Notes: generated by a model not told the origin, from the letters alone. Shown: positions 34,770-45,230, counted from the stretch's first letter. The stretch is DNA of 64,000 nucleotides from an uncultured Lentisphaeria bacterium (GCA_934661755.1 CAKUJM010000008.1:12224-76223); one strand, 5' to 3'. Program-made: numbers and translations.

Positions 34770-35078
34770 TTATTGTCTCTGGCAGTCGCCGTTTCGGCGA
34801 TGCTCTGACACGCATTCCAGAAATTTACGGACGCAGCCGCATTTCAGGGAATAATAAACTTCCTTGCCGCGTTTTTCATCGGCCACGACACCGCACTTCT
34901 TCAGGACATTCAGGTGCTGCGATATCGTGGAATAGTCCATGCCCGTCTGTTCGACGAACTGGCCGACGCAATGTTCCGAATCCAGGAGCTGCTGGGCGAT
35001 CCACAACCGGATCGGATGTCCCAGGGACTTGAACCTTTCGGCTGGCTTGCGCCACATCTCATTTTGAAACCTTTCCAT
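34770..35078 (-). CDS. ArsR/SmtB-family transcriptional regulator
   Basis: 102 residues. The winged helix reads LGHPIRLWIAQQLL, then CVGQFVEQTGMDYSTISQHLNVLKKCGVVADEKRGKEVYYSL, ending in a Cys-containing helix (KCGCVRKFLECV). The paired cysteines in helix alpha-2 (Cys of EHCVGQ) and in the C-terminal region (KCGC, LECV) resemble persulfide- or metal-sensing ArsR proteins such as SqrR/BigR. Given the sulfur-relay enzyme downstream, sensing reactive sulfur is the more likely role. Same strand and order: promoter, this gene, then the flavoprotein. Confidence 0.92.
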   Translation of the reverse strand: MERFQNEMWRKPAERFKSLGHPIRLWIAQQLLDSEHCVGQFVEQTGMDYSTISQHLNVLKKCGVVADEKRGKEVYYSLKCGCVRKFLECVSEHRRNGDCQRQ

Positions 35079-35099
35079 AAATGCCTCGCATTTTTTTAG

Positions 35100-35128
35100 A
35101 ATATATCATTGGAAAATGCCACTGTCAG
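35100..35128 (-). promoter_or_regulatory. Sigma-70-type promoter of the arsR operon
   Basis: On the minus strand: CTGACA (-35, five of six), a 17-bp spacer, TATATT (-10, five of six). It would start transcription near 35093, about 15 bases before the ArsR start codon. Confidence 0.7.
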
Positions 35129-35310
35129 CCGAACGCTTTATTCCGGAGGTCGCAGCGTAGTCCTGCAGGATGGAATTATATTCCTCCCTTTACTTCCGCC
35201 GGGTGGACGGGAGCAGCGGGAAATGGCGGGGAGCGGCGAAGGACGGGGAGAAAAAGGCCTCCCCTTCTGCATTCTGCACTCACAAAAAACAACGCAAATC
35301 CGAGTTCATT

Positions 35311-36957
35311 ATGGATGTTCCCAGTTCTATTCAGAGTTTTGTCAATGGCCTGTCCAGTGTCATCGAGGTGGTGGACGGCTGGCTATGGGGCTGGCCGCTG
35401 CTGATTCTGCTGGGGGCATGCCACATCTTCCTCACCTTGCGACTGAAGTTCATCCAGCGCTACATCCCGCTGGGGATCAGGCTGAGCCTGGTGCCGGACA
35501 AGAGCGAGAAGGGCGAGATCTCGCAATTCGGCGCGCTGTCGATTGCGCTGGCGGCGACGATAGGCACCGGCAACATCATCGGGGTGTCGACGGCGATTGT
35601 CAAGGGCGGCCCGGGGGCGGTCTTCTGGTGCTGGCTGTTCGGGGTGCTCGGCATTGCGACCAAATATGCCGAGGGGGTGGCGTCAGTGAAATTCCGCATC
35701 CATGACGCGGATGGCAAGAGCCATGGCGGACCGATGTACGCGATGGAGCGCGGCATGAAATGCAAGTGGCTGGCGGTGCTTTTCGCCGTCTTCACCATCG
35801 GCGCCTGCTTCGGCATCGGCAACATGGTGCAGAGCAACGCGGTCTCCAAGAACGCGGTTGATACCTTCAGCTGCCTGCAACCCTGGCATGTCGGCCTGGC
35901 GGAGGCCGTCCTGATCGGGGTTGTGGTCTTCGGCGGGCTCAAATGGATCTCCCGCCTTTGCGAGACGCTGGTCCCATTCATGGCGCTGCTGTATGTCGCC
36001 GGCTGCCTTCTGGTGATCGCCTCCTGCCACAGCTACTTCGGTCCGGCGGTGAAGCTGATTCTCGCCGATGCCTTCAGCGCCAAGGCGGTCGGCGGCGGCT
36101 TCCTGGGCACGATGATGATGATGGCGCTGCGCTTCGGCGTCGCCCGCGGGCTGTTCTCCAATGAGTCCGGCCTGGGGTCGGCGCCGATTGTGGCGGCCAA
36201 TGCCAAGACGCTCAATCCGGTGCGCCAGGCGCTGATTTCCTCCACCGGGACTTTCTGGGATACGGTGATTGTCTGCGCAATGACCGGCCTGGCGGTGGTG
36301 TCCTCCGGACTGGCGGCCAGGGATGATGCCGCGGTGTTGCCGCCGGATGCTCCGGCGGCCGTCGTCAGCATGGTCTCGGTTTCGGTGGCGGACGCAGAGG
36401 CCGTGGCGGAGGAGGTGGTCGCCGTTGCGGCGGCGCCGGAGGATGACGCCGCGGATGCGCTGGCGGTCTTCAGGAAGCAAGCGGCCGCCGCGGCGGCGGC
36501 GCCGGCGACGGCGGGCAGGGTTGAGTACTGGGGCGAATTTGAGGCCCAGCATCTGATCCAGGGGGCGTTCGCCCACATCCCGCGGGCGGGAAAGTACGTC
36601 CTGCTCATCTCGCTGATCATCTTCGCCTACACCACCATCCTGGGATGGTATTGCTACGGCGTCCAGGCGATCCACTACCTCGGCGGCAGAATCGGAATGA
36701 TGATCTTCCGGCCGCTCTTCATTGCCGGCATCTTCTTCGGGGCGGTCTTCCCGCTGAACATGGTGTGGAACTTCTCCGACATCGCCAACGGCCTCATGGC
36801 AATCCCGAACATCATCAGCCTCTTTGCGCTCAGCGGGGTGATTGCCGCGGAGACCTCCAAGTACCTGTGGCATGGCGACATCGACACCCCGGATCCGGAG
36901 TGTGTCGGCGGCGATAACAGCGACTCGGTGCCCGATTTCACCCAGTTGAGCCGGTAG
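35311..36957 (+). CDS. Sodium:alanine/glycine symporter (AGCS family)
   Basis: 548 residues with ~11 membrane helices. Family landmarks: QFGALSIALAATIGTGNIIGVSTAIVKGGPGAVFWCW (the AGCS signature region), KYAEGVASVKFR, GGPMYAMERG, ARGLFSNESGLGSAPI, and FAYTTILGWYCYG. It imports alanine or glycine with sodium. A polar, alanine-rich loop of ~75 residues (about 335-410, DAEAVAEEVVAVAAAPEDDAAD) lies between the middle helices and is longer than usual. Start at 35311 follows the family N-terminus; the longer frame to 35170 covers the arsR-side intergenic region. Confidence 0.93.
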   Translation: MDVPSSIQSFVNGLSSVIEVVDGWLWGWPLLILLGACHIFLTLRLKFIQRYIPLGIRLSLVPDKSEKGEISQFGALSIALAATIGTGNIIGVSTAIVKGGPGAVFWCWLFGVLGIATKYAEGVASVKFRIHDADGKSHGGPMYAMERGMKCKWLAVLFAVFTIGACFGIGNMVQSNAVSKNAVDTFSCLQPWHVGLAEAVLIGVVVFGGLKWISRLCETLVPFMALLYVAGCLLVIASCHSYFGPAVKLILADAFSAKAVGGGFLGTMMMMALRFGVARGLFSNESGLGSAPIVAANAKTLNPVRQALISSTGTFWDTVIVCAMTGLAVVSSGLAARDDAAVLPPDAPAAVVSMVSVSVADAEAVAEEVVAVAAAPEDDAADALAVFRKQAAAAAAAPATAGRVEYWGEFEAQHLIQGAFAHIPRAGKYVLLISLIIFAYTTILGWYCYGVQAIHYLGGRIGMMIFRPLFIAGIFFGAVFPLNMVWNFSDIANGLMAIPNIISLFALSGVIAAETSKYLWHGDIDTPDPECVGGDNSDSVPDFTQLSR

Positions 36958-37064
36958 CGGCGGCCCCCGTGCGGGCAAATCGTCCGGAATGCGGCGCATT
37001 TGTTCTTCGCGGCGGGGTTATATTGTACATGTTTACGGCATATTAAGCTCAAGGCAGGACAAAG

Positions 37065-38816
37065 ATGAAACTTTCAAAGATGGTCGGGCAGCGGCTGCGC
37101 GAGGCTCCCCGCGACGCCCAGACCGCAAGTCACATTTTCATGGCGCGCGGCGGCTACTGCCGCCCCGTCTCCACCGGCATCTACTCGCTGCTGCCGCTGG
37201 GACGGCGCATCACCGCCAAGATCGAGCGGATCATCCGCGAGGAAATGAATCGCATCGGCGGGCAGGAAGTGCTCATGCCGCTGGTGCTGCCGGCTGAGCT
37301 TTGGCAGCAGTCCGGCCGCTGGAATAGCGTCGGCACCGAGCTGCTGCGCTTCAAGGACCGCAATGGCAAGGACATGATCCTGGGGATGACCCATGAGGAG
37401 GCGGTGGTGCAGCTGCTGCGGACCGAGGTGAACAGCTACAAGCAGCTGCCGGTGATGCTCTACCAGATCCAGATCAAGTACCGCGACGAGGCGCGTCCGC
37501 GCGCCGGCCTGATCCGGGTGCGCGAGTTCACCATGAAGGATGCATACAGCTTCCATGCCTCGCAGGAGGACCTCGACCGGTATTATGAAATCGTCCGGCA
37601 GGCCTATTGCCGGATCTTCGAGCGCATCGGCATCAAGGACTACCTCTGCATCCAGGCCGACAGCGGAATGTTCGGCGGCAGCCGCTCGGACGAGTTCATG
37701 GCGGTGGCCGACTGCGGTGAAGACGTGCTCTTTGTCTCGCCGAACGGCAATTACCAGGCCAACCGCGAGATTGCGCGCTCGCCATTGCCGGTTCCGCAGG
37801 AGGAGCCGCAGCCGCTGGAGAAGGTCTACACTCCGCACAGCAAGACGATCGCGGATGTGGCGGCGTTCCTTCAAGTGGACGCCGCCCATACCAGCAAGGC
37901 GGTCTTCTACAAGGACAGCCAAAACCGCCTGGTGTTTGTCAATATCCGCGGCGACCTGGAGGTCAATGAGACCAAGTTGCAGCGGGTGCTGCAGGAGTCC
38001 GACCTCGCATTCGCGGATGACGAGCTGATCCGCGCCGCCGGCGCGGTGCCGGGCTACGCCTCGCTCTATGGCCTGGACCTGAACGGAATCCGGGTGGTGG
38101 TGGACAACTCGGCGGCCAATTCCCCGAACCTGGTGGTCGGCGCCAACGAGGAACTCTACCATTACCGGAATTTCAACTTCAGCCGGGATGTCGCGGATAA
38201 ATCCAATGTGCTGGTGGCGGATATCGCGACGGTTCGTGACGGCGATCCGTCCCCGGTGGATGGCGCGCCGCTGAAGTTGCTGCATGGCATCGAGATCGGC
38301 AATATCTTCCAGCTGGGGGTGAAGTATTCCCAGCCGATGGGATGCAACTTCCTCGATGCCGAGGGCAAGTCCCACCCGATGATCATGGGATGCTACGGCA
38401 TCGGCGTCGGACGGGCCATGGCTTCGGTGGTCGAACAATGCCACGACGACTACGGGCCGATCTGGCCGATGGCGATCGCACCGTACCACGTCCACATCAT
38501 CGGCCTGAAGCCCAATGAAGCCGCCGTCAAGGAAGCATGCGACAAACTCTACGACGAACTGTCCGGACTCGGGGTCGAAGTGCTCTATGACGACCGCGGC
38601 GAAAAGGCCGGCAGCGCCTTTGCCGACGCCGATCTGCTGGGAATACCACTGCGCGTGGTCATCTCGCCCAAGACCCTGGAGCAGGGCGGCGTGGAATACA
38701 AGCACCGTGACTGGGGCAAGCGCTTCGAGACCCGCCCGCTCGAGGGGCTGGCCCAGGCGCTGAAGGCGGAGATCGCCGAGGCTCTGGTCTTCCCCGCAAA
38801 AACGGCTGGCGCGTAA
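37065..38816 (+). CDS. proS: Prolyl-tRNA synthetase
   Basis: 583 residues, the bacterial type with an inserted editing domain. Class II motifs: GIYSLLPLGRRITAKIERIIREEMNRIGGQEVLMPLVLP (motif 1 region), YRDEARPRAGLIRVREFTMKDAYSFH (motif 2), and MGCYGIGVGRAMASVVEQ (motif 3). The YbaK/INS editing domain that clears alanyl-tRNA occupies ~225-390 (IADVAAFLQVDAAHTSKAVFY, VNETKLQ). The anticodon-binding domain follows (APYHVHIIGL, GVEVLYDDR, RVVISPK). Single gene with its own upstream gap of ~107 bp. Confidence 0.97.
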   Translation: MKLSKMVGQRLREAPRDAQTASHIFMARGGYCRPVSTGIYSLLPLGRRITAKIERIIREEMNRIGGQEVLMPLVLPAELWQQSGRWNSVGTELLRFKDRNGKDMILGMTHEEAVVQLLRTEVNSYKQLPVMLYQIQIKYRDEARPRAGLIRVREFTMKDAYSFHASQEDLDRYYEIVRQAYCRIFERIGIKDYLCIQADSGMFGGSRSDEFMAVADCGEDVLFVSPNGNYQANREIARSPLPVPQEEPQPLEKVYTPHSKTIADVAAFLQVDAAHTSKAVFYKDSQNRLVFVNIRGDLEVNETKLQRVLQESDLAFADDELIRAAGAVPGYASLYGLDLNGIRVVVDNSAANSPNLVVGANEELYHYRNFNFSRDVADKSNVLVADIATVRDGDPSPVDGAPLKLLHGIEIGNIFQLGVKYSQPMGCNFLDAEGKSHPMIMGCYGIGVGRAMASVVEQCHDDYGPIWPMAIAPYHVHIIGLKPNEAAVKEACDKLYDELSGLGVEVLYDDRGEKAGSAFADADLLGIPLRVVISPKTLEQGGVEYKHRDWGKRFETRPLEGLAQALKAEIAEALVFPAKTAGA

Positions 38817-38946
38817 GGGCGAAAAGGCCACCAGGCCGCCAGAACGTCAGGCCGCCGCCCCCCATGCGCCGCCCGCAGAGGCGGATTCCGGGGGCGGGAG
38901 CGCGGCCGCTTTCCCACCTGAACCATCCCACTTCCAATAGACAGCG

Positions 38947-39753
38947 ATGCCGGTATGCTGCATTTACAATTCAAAGGGCCGTGAGCTGCTGCGCTTCAAT
39001 ACGGACACCTTCGCGGGCAAGGGCCGCATAGTCGTCGGTCGCTCCTCCGGCTGCGATGTCAGCCTGAAGCAGCTGGCGCAAAGCAGCATCAGCCGCGAGC
39101 ACTTCTACCTGGAGCAGGACTCGCATGGCCAGTGGTCGATCCATGACACCAGCCGCGCGGGGATTGTGATCGATTGCGCCAAGGTGGAAAGCGCGCCGCT
39201 CTTCAGCGGGATGGTGGTGCGCTTCGGACAGCTGTTCTTCGGCTTTGGCGAAAAGTCCGGGCCCAGCCGCTACCGGCTCACATGGTTCAACTCGGACATG
39301 GGGATGGATCAATATGCGGTGTTGTGGAATGGCTCCAATTCAATCGGCGCGTCGCACGACAACTATGTCACCATCCGCCTGGGGTCGATCTCGCGCTTCC
39401 ATTGCCGGATCGACGTGACGCCGACGGCGGTCATGCTCAACAATATCAGCCCGATGGTGGAGACCGCAGTCAATGACGAACCGGTGACCGGGCCGACGCG
39501 GCTCAACGTCGGCGACATGCTCCTGCTGGGAGACATCGAGGTCAGCCTCACCCAGAGCGATGTGCCGGAGGTGCGGGTGGGCGACATCATGTCCGAACAT
39601 GAATTGCGCAGCCACAACAAGGGCGCGGAGATTATGCAGCGCCAGCGGCCGCTGGCGGTTGTGGTGGCACTGATTTTCATTGTCGGGGTGATCCTGGTGA
39701 TTGTCATCAGCCTGATGAAGCTGGTCCCCGGCACCTCCTCCGGCGGGTATTGA
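38947..39753 (+). CDS. Membrane-anchored protein with two FHA-like domains
   Basis: 268 residues. Residues ~1-105 form an FHA domain (IVVGRSSGCDVSL, SSISREHFYLEQD, WSIHDTSRAGIVI, G-R-S..S-R-x-H pattern). Residues ~115-205 look like a second, weaker FHA fold (NSIGASHDNYVTI, SISRFHCRIDV, VNDEPVT, LNVGDMLLLGDIEVSL). One transmembrane helix sits near the C-terminus (~235-257) with a short tail. FHA domains read phosphothreonine; no kinase or secretion genes are adjacent, so the partner is unknown. Start with ATG at 38947; no strong Shine-Dalgarno seen. Confidence 0.85.
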   Translation: MPVCCIYNSKGRELLRFNTDTFAGKGRIVVGRSSGCDVSLKQLAQSSISREHFYLEQDSHGQWSIHDTSRAGIVIDCAKVESAPLFSGMVVRFGQLFFGFGEKSGPSRYRLTWFNSDMGMDQYAVLWNGSNSIGASHDNYVTIRLGSISRFHCRIDVTPTAVMLNNISPMVETAVNDEPVTGPTRLNVGDMLLLGDIEVSLTQSDVPEVRVGDIMSEHELRSHNKGAEIMQRQRPLAVVVALIFIVGVILVIVISLMKLVPGTSSGGY

Positions 39754-39854
39754 CCAGGGGATGGCGCGGCGGCCGCGGCGGCGGCCATATGTTTCCTTCG
39801 CGCTTTTCTGGCTGGCGCGGTGTTTTTCCTTTTTCTTAGCTGGGAGACTGCATT

Positions 39855-41927
39855 ATGGCCGATATGCAGCTGGTCGATTATCTCCGTCTTGAGAACTATG
39901 AAGCGGGCGGCAAGTACCTGTGCAGCCTGACTCCCGAAGAGGGCGCCAGGCAGATCTGCGCCCTGAAGAACCTCAAGGACCAGACGGTGGCCCTGCGCAT
40001 GCTGCTGGGCGAAAAGGGCGGGTCCCGGGTGTTCTATGCCCTGCCTGAGGAAAAACGCTGCGAACTGGCCGACACCATCAGCGACAACGAGCTGGCGGAC
40101 CTCTACGAGGATTGCCTCAACCACGGCATCGGCATCGCGCTGGAGCCGTTCATCGACAGGATGGATGCCCGCGACATTGTCGAGCTGCTGTCCCGGATCA
40201 GCGTCGAGAATCTGCGTCCGGCGCTGCATCTGCTGGACGTGAAGAAGCGCGCCGAGGTGTTTGCGGCCACGGATCCGGCCATGCACCGCGAATTGGCGGC
40301 GCAGATCGACCTGGAGGAGAAGGCGGTGATCTACGCCAAGCTGGCGGCCCAGGATGACCACGAGGCGATGGCGGAGATGCTGCACACCATGGACAACCAG
40401 GCGCTGGCCGAATTCTTCCAGTCGCTTGACAGCAGCCTGTGGCTGGAGACCTTCCGGATGCTGCCGCTGCCGCAGCGGGCGGCGGTCTATGCGCTGATGA
40501 AGCGCGAGATGCATGACCAGATCTACCACGATCTGGATCGCGACGAGCTGTGGGAGCTGCTCAACGAGATGATGCGGCATGGTGCCCGCGGATACAACGC
40601 CATCAAGCAGGAATTCCTGGAAATGCCGCCCTTCGATATCGCCGAGTTCGTCGGCGAACTGGAGGACGAACGGCAATTGCCATTGGCCTTCAAGCTGATG
40701 AACAAGGACACCGCCGCCGAAGTGTTCACCTACCTGGACCAGCCGGTGCGGCGGAAATTGATCGAGGCCATCGGCAACAAGAAGACCGCCGAGTGGATCA
40801 ACGAGATGGCCACCGACGATGCGGTGGACTTCCTGCAGGAGCTGCCTTCAAACATGGTCAACGCCATCCTCAAGGAGGTCCCCGGTGAAGACCGCGAAAT
40901 AATCAACAACTTCCTGCGATACCCGGAATCCTCGGCCGGAAGCCTGATGACTCCGGAGTTCATCGCATTGCGCGGGACCATGACCTGCCGGGATGCCTTG
41001 AAGGTGATCCGCGACCAGGGAGTGGACAGCGAGACCATCTATACCTGCTATGTCGTTGATGACGCCCGGCATCTCCAGGGATTCGTCACCTTGCGCAAGA
41101 TCCTCTTCGCCACCCCGGAGACGCTGATTGAAAGCATCATGGCGGGGCGGCAGAAGACGGTCGCGGTGGAGACGCTGGACGACCAGGAAAGCGTCGCCGC
41201 CCGCTTCAAGGAATATGACGTGATGGCAATGCCGGTGGTCGACCAGGAGGACCGGCTGTGCGGCATCATCACCGCCGACGATATCATGGACGTCCTGGTG
41301 GCGGAGCAGACCGAGGACGTCGAGACCATGGCCGGTATCAAGCCCTCCCAGGGCACCGGCTACCTGAACACCGGGATCTTCCAGCTGGCGCGAAACCGCA
41401 TCGGCTGGCTGCTGGTGCTCATGATCGGCGCCACCTTCACCGGCATCATCATCAACCGCTGCGAGGCGCTGCTCTCGCATTTCACTTCGCTGGCGGCATT
41501 CCTGCCTCTGCTGATGGACACCTGCGGAAACAGCGGATCGCAGTCATCGACGCTGATTGTGCGCGGCATTGCCGTCGGTGAAGTGGATGTATGCGACTGG
41601 CTGCAGGTGCTCTGGCGGGAAATGCGGGTCGGAATCATCTGCGCCGCAGTGCTGGCGGTGGTCAATTTCACCCGCATTGCCATCCTGGATCAATGCGGCT
41701 GGCAAAGCTCGACCTGGCAGGTGAACCTGGTGGTGAACATCACGCTGTTTGTCACGGTGGTGATCGCCAAGCTCATCGGCGGGTCGCTGCCATTGCTGGC
41801 CAAGCTGGTCCGCGCCGATCCCGCGCTGATGGCCTCGCCGGCGCTGACCACCTGTGTGGACACGGTCACGCTGATCCTCTATTTCGCCTGCGCCAAGCTG
41901 CTGCTGCCGGTGCTTGGCGCCGTATAG
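39855..41927 (+). CDS. mgtE: Magnesium transporter MgtE with extended N-terminus
   Basis: 690 residues, whereas typical MgtE is ~450. The C-terminal half is standard: superhelical N domain (~240-360, with EFLEMPPFDIAEFVGELED and AEWINEMATDDAVDFLQELP), two CBS domains (~370-500; PESSAGSLMTPEFIALRGTM, MAMPVVDQEDRLCGIITADDIMDVL), then five membrane helices including LAAFLPLLMDTCGNSGSQSSTLIVRG, the pore signature. The first ~240 residues look like one or two additional superhelical repeats of the same N-domain type (MDARDIVELLSRIS, LLDVKKRAEVFAATDP). It is a magnesium channel gated by cytosolic magnesium; the extra part could alter gating. Confidence 0.95.
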   Translation: MADMQLVDYLRLENYEAGGKYLCSLTPEEGARQICALKNLKDQTVALRMLLGEKGGSRVFYALPEEKRCELADTISDNELADLYEDCLNHGIGIALEPFIDRMDARDIVELLSRISVENLRPALHLLDVKKRAEVFAATDPAMHRELAAQIDLEEKAVIYAKLAAQDDHEAMAEMLHTMDNQALAEFFQSLDSSLWLETFRMLPLPQRAAVYALMKREMHDQIYHDLDRDELWELLNEMMRHGARGYNAIKQEFLEMPPFDIAEFVGELEDERQLPLAFKLMNKDTAAEVFTYLDQPVRRKLIEAIGNKKTAEWINEMATDDAVDFLQELPSNMVNAILKEVPGEDREIINNFLRYPESSAGSLMTPEFIALRGTMTCRDALKVIRDQGVDSETIYTCYVVDDARHLQGFVTLRKILFATPETLIESIMAGRQKTVAVETLDDQESVAARFKEYDVMAMPVVDQEDRLCGIITADDIMDVLVAEQTEDVETMAGIKPSQGTGYLNTGIFQLARNRIGWLLVLMIGATFTGIIINRCEALLSHFTSLAAFLPLLMDTCGNSGSQSSTLIVRGIAVGEVDVCDWLQVLWREMRVGIICAAVLAVVNFTRIAILDQCGWQSSTWQVNLVVNITLFVTVVIAKLIGGSLPLLAKLVRADPALMASPALTTCVDTVTLILYFACAKLLLPVLGAV

Positions 41928-41985
41928 CCGCGCCCATGCCGTGCATTTCTGCAATTCCAACCTGAAAAAAGAGGCCTCTGCCATC

Positions 41986-43887
41986 ATGCTCCGTGGATTT
42001 TATCGCATCGCCTCCGGTGTTCCAAAGACCGCCGTCGCCGACCCCGTCGCCAATGCGGAGGAGATTCTCCGCCTCCACGCCCAGGCCAGCGCCGCCGGCG
42101 CCGCGGCGCTGGTGCTGCCGGAGCTGGCGATAACCGGGTACACCTGCGGGGATCTGTTCGAGCAGCGACGGCTGCTGGAGTGCGCCCGGCAGCAGATGAC
42201 GCGCATCATCGCGGCCACCTCCGGCAATCCGATGGTGCTGATTTGCGGCGTGCCGGTGCGGGCGGGAAGCCGGCTCTTCAATGCCGCCGCGGTGATCCAG
42301 GACGGGCGGCTGCTGGGGCTCTCCGGCAAGACCTACCTGCCGAACTACCGCGAATTCTACGAAAAGCGGCAGTTCCGGTCGGTGGCTGAATTCGATGGCG
42401 GGGTGGTCGAATACGCCGGATTCTGCGTGCCCATGGGAAACGACCTGGTCTTTGACGCCGGAGATGACTTTGTCTTCGGGGTGGAGCTGTGCGAGGACAT
42501 GTGGGCGGTGATTCCGCCATCGGCCAACCTGGCTCTCAATGGCGCCAAGCTGATCTTCAATCTCTCGGCGGGTCCGGAGCTGGCGGGGAAGGCGCAATAC
42601 CGCGCCCGGCTGGTCAGCGAGCTGTCCGCCCGATACAGCGCAATCTATGCGCTTTCCGGCGCCGGAGTGCATGAGTCCACCAGCGATCTGGTCTTCTCCG
42701 GCCATGCGATGATCTGCGAAAATGGCCGGATGCTGGCGGAGAATCCGCGCTTCGAACAATCCGGCACGATGGTGCTTGCCGACTGCAAGCCGGCCTGGAT
42801 GGAGCAGCAGCGCCGCAGCTGGACCAGCTTCAATGACGTGCCGGCGCCGGGGCGATGCCGGCGCATCCAGATGGCGCCGGTGCCGCAGTGCAGCCAGTTG
42901 CAGCATCGTGCCATCTGCCCGCATCCATTTGTGCCTGCGGACGCCGATGACCGCGCCGCGCGCTGCCGCGAGCTGTTTGCAATCCAGTCCACGGGGCTGG
43001 CCAAACGGGTGGCGCATACCGGCGCCAGAAGCCTGGTGGTCGGACTTTCCGGCGGCCTGGATTCGACTCTGGCATTGCTGGTATGCGCAAAATGCTGCGA
43101 TCTGCTCAAGCTGCCGCATTCCACCATCTGCGCCGTCACCATGCCGGGCATGGGCACGGGCACGCGCACCCATGCCAATGCGGTCGGGATGGCACGGGAA
43201 ATCGGCTGCCAGCTGCGCGAAATCCCGATCGGCGCGGCGGTCGCCCAGCATTTTTCCGACATCGGCCACGATCCGGAAAATCTCAACGTCGTCTACGAGA
43301 ATGCCCAGGCGCGCGAGCGCACCCAGATCCTGATGGACCTGGCCAATGAACTGAACGGACTGGTAGTCGGCACCGGCGACCTCTCCGAAATCGCCTTGGG
43401 ATGGAGCACCTACAATGGCGACCATATCTCGATGTACTGCGTGAACTGCGGCATCCCCAAGACCCTGGTACGCTATATGGTCGAATATTGCGCGGCAAAC
43501 GCCGGTTCGGAAAAGCTGGCCGCGATCCTGCGCGATGTCAATGACACCCCGGTCTCGCCGGAACTCCTGCCGGGGGGATGCCAGCACACCGAGAGCATCC
43601 TGGGCAAATACGACCTCCATGATTTCTTCCTGTATTACTTCCTGCGTTACTCCGAGTCGCCGGAAAATCTGGAGGCGCTGGCGGCCAAGGCCTTCGGCCA
43701 GAGCGTGACCCCAAAGGCGGTCACCGAGGCCCTGCAGCGCTTCATCCGCCGATTCTTCACCCAGCAATTCAAGCGCAACTGCATGCCCGACGGGCCGAAG
43801 GTGGGAACCATCGCGCTGTCGCCGCGCGGCGACTGGCGAATGCCCGCCGACGCCAGCAGCGCACCATGGGAATCAAATCTGCAATAA
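41986..43887 (+). CDS. nadE: Glutamine-dependent NAD+ synthetase
   Basis: 633 residues. The N-terminal glutaminase (nitrilase fold) has the triad: Glu in [15 protein letters not shown], Lys in [19 protein letters not shown], and Cys in GVELCEDMW. The C-terminal synthetase has the PP-loop [15 protein letters not shown], the segment [12 protein letters not shown], and [11 protein letters not shown]. It makes NAD+ from deamido-NAD+ with glutamine as nitrogen donor. The ATG at 41986 gives the proper N-terminus; the frame is open to 41914 over the mgtE stop. First of a compact nadE-folE-trmO cluster (1-bp gap to folE). Confidence 0.97.
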   Translation: MLRGFYRIASGVPKTAVADPVANAEEILRLHAQASAAGAAALVLPELAITGYTCGDLFEQRRLLECARQQMTRIIAATSGNPMVLICGVPVRAGSRLFNAAAVIQDGRLLGLSGKTYLPNYREFYEKRQFRSVAEFDGGVVEYAGFCVPMGNDLVFDAGDDFVFGVELCEDMWAVIPPSANLALNGAKLIFNLSAGPELAGKAQYRARLVSELSARYSAIYALSGAGVHESTSDLVFSGHAMICENGRMLAENPRFEQSGTMVLADCKPAWMEQQRRSWTSFNDVPAPGRCRRIQMAPVPQCSQLQHRAICPHPFVPADADDRAARCRELFAIQSTGLAKRVAHTGARSLVVGLSGGLDSTLALLVCAKCCDLLKLPHSTICAVTMPGMGTGTRTHANAVGMAREIGCQLREIPIGAAVAQHFSDIGHDPENLNVVYENAQARERTQILMDLANELNGLVVGTGDLSEIALGWSTYNGDHISMYCVNCGIPKTLVRYMVEYCAANAGSEKLAAILRDVNDTPVSPELLPGGCQHTESILGKYDLHDFFLYYFLRYSESPENLEALAAKAFGQSVTPKAVTEALQRFIRRFFTQQFKRNCMPDGPKVGTIALSPRGDWRMPADASSAPWESNLQ

Positions 43888-43888
43888 C

Positions 43889-44446
43889 ATGACGATCTCA
43901 GAACATGTCTCCGACATCCTCCGGCAATGCGGCGAGGATCCGCAGCGCGAGGGGCTGCTGAAAACTCCGGAACGGGTGGAGAAGGCCCTCCAGTTCCTGC
44001 TGCAGGGCTATCGCCAGAATCCGGATGAAATAGTCAATGACGCGGTATTCTCCGAGGAATGCAACCACATGGTGATCGTCCGCGACATCGAGGTGTATTC
44101 GCTGTGCGAACACCACATGCTGCCATTCTATGGACGCTGCCATATCGGCTATATCCCGAATGGCAAGGTCTTCGGAGTGTCGAAGCTGGCGCGGGTGGTC
44201 GATTGCTTTGCCCGGCGGCTGCAGATCCAGGAACGGCTGACCCAGCAAATCGCCAGCTACCTGAGGAAGCGGATCGATGCGCAGGGAGTCGGAGTGGTGA
44301 TGGAATGCCATCACCTCTGCATGATGATGCGCGGCGTCGAAAAGCAGAATTCCTGCATGGTGACCTCGGCGGTGCTGGGAAGCTTCCGGCGTTCCGAGGC
44401 CACCCGCAACGAGTTCCTGCAGCTGCTGAAACGCCGCGATGGCTGA
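43889..44446 (+). CDS. folE: GTP cyclohydrolase I (FolE type)
   Basis: 185 residues, normal length. It converts GTP to dihydroneopterin triphosphate, the first step to folate and also to queuosine. The zinc-binding and active-site motifs are [11 protein letters not shown] and [44 protein letters not shown] is the central signature. It starts 1 bp after the nadE stop and overlaps trmO by 8 bp. folB, the dihydroneopterin aldolase, is elsewhere in the window (55764-56117). Confidence 0.97.
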   Translation: MTISEHVSDILRQCGEDPQREGLLKTPERVEKALQFLLQGYRQNPDEIVNDAVFSEECNHMVIVRDIEVYSLCEHHMLPFYGRCHIGYIPNGKVFGVSKLARVVDCFARRLQIQERLTQQIASYLRKRIDAQGVGVVMECHHLCMMMRGVEKQNSCMVTSAVLGSFRRSEATRNEFLQLLKRRDG

Positions 44447-45230
44447 AATCACCCCCATCGGCGTATGCCGCTGCGGATCGCGCCATGCCTATGACGTGCC
44501 CCGGCAGGGAATCCTGGCCGGAGACAACCACGCCGTGATTGAGCTGCTGCCGCAATACGCCGGGACGCTGGACCACCTGGCGGGCTTCGACCGCATCTGG
44601 GTGCTGTTCCTCTTCGACCGCAATGGCGCATCCTGGCATCCGATGGTGATGCCGCCGCGGCATCTTGACCATAAGGTCGGCGTCTTTGCCAGCCGCTCGC
44701 CATACCGCCCCAACCCGATCGGACTGTCATGCGTACGGTTGCTGGAGGTGGATGAACTGCGGCTGAAATTGTCTGTCGCCGGACATGATCTGCTGGATGG
44801 GACGCCGGTGATTGACATCAAGCCCTATCTGCCATACGCCGATGCCTTCACCGATGCCCGTGCCGGGTGGACGGAATTGGCTGAAACACAATATGCGGTG
44901 AATTTTTCCACGAAGGCCGATGCGCAGCTGCAGTGGCTGTCCGGGCAGGGCGTGGAATGCCTGCGCGCCTTCATCGTCGATCGGCTGGGCGCCACCCCGC
45001 TTGACCGGAGGCGCAATCGGCTGTTGCCGGATCCGGAATGCCCCGCAATGCCGCTCCTGGCGTATCGCACCTGGCGCATCCGCTTCAGCTGCAATGAATC
45101 GCCCCCGGCGGTCACGGTGTGCGAAATATTGTCCGGATACAGCGATGCCCAACTGCATGACGCCGAGGATAAATATCACGACAAGGCGCTCCACCGTGCC
45201 TTCCGGAAGCGCGTCTGGGCCCGGCCATAG
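44439..45230 (+). CDS. trmO: tRNA N6-threonylcarbamoyladenosine methyltransferase TrmO
   Basis: 263 residues. It methylates t6A37 in tRNA-Thr. Family features are clear: PIGVCRCG at the N-terminus, [40 protein letters not shown] (the core signature), and [21 protein letters not shown]-terminal extension of ~100 residues covers the usual helical domain. It overlaps folE by 8 bp, so the three genes nadE, folE, trmO form one translationally linked unit. The next gene, rodA, is convergent. Confidence 0.95.
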   Translation: MAEITPIGVCRCGSRHAYDVPRQGILAGDNHAVIELLPQYAGTLDHLAGFDRIWVLFLFDRNGASWHPMVMPPRHLDHKVGVFASRSPYRPNPIGLSCVRLLEVDELRLKLSVAGHDLLDGTPVIDIKPYLPYADAFTDARAGWTELAETQYAVNFSTKADAQLQWLSGQGVECLRAFIVDRLGATPLDRRRNRLLPDPECPAMPLLAYRTWRIRFSCNESPPAVTVCEILSGYSDAQLHDAEDKYHDKALHRAFRKRVWARP

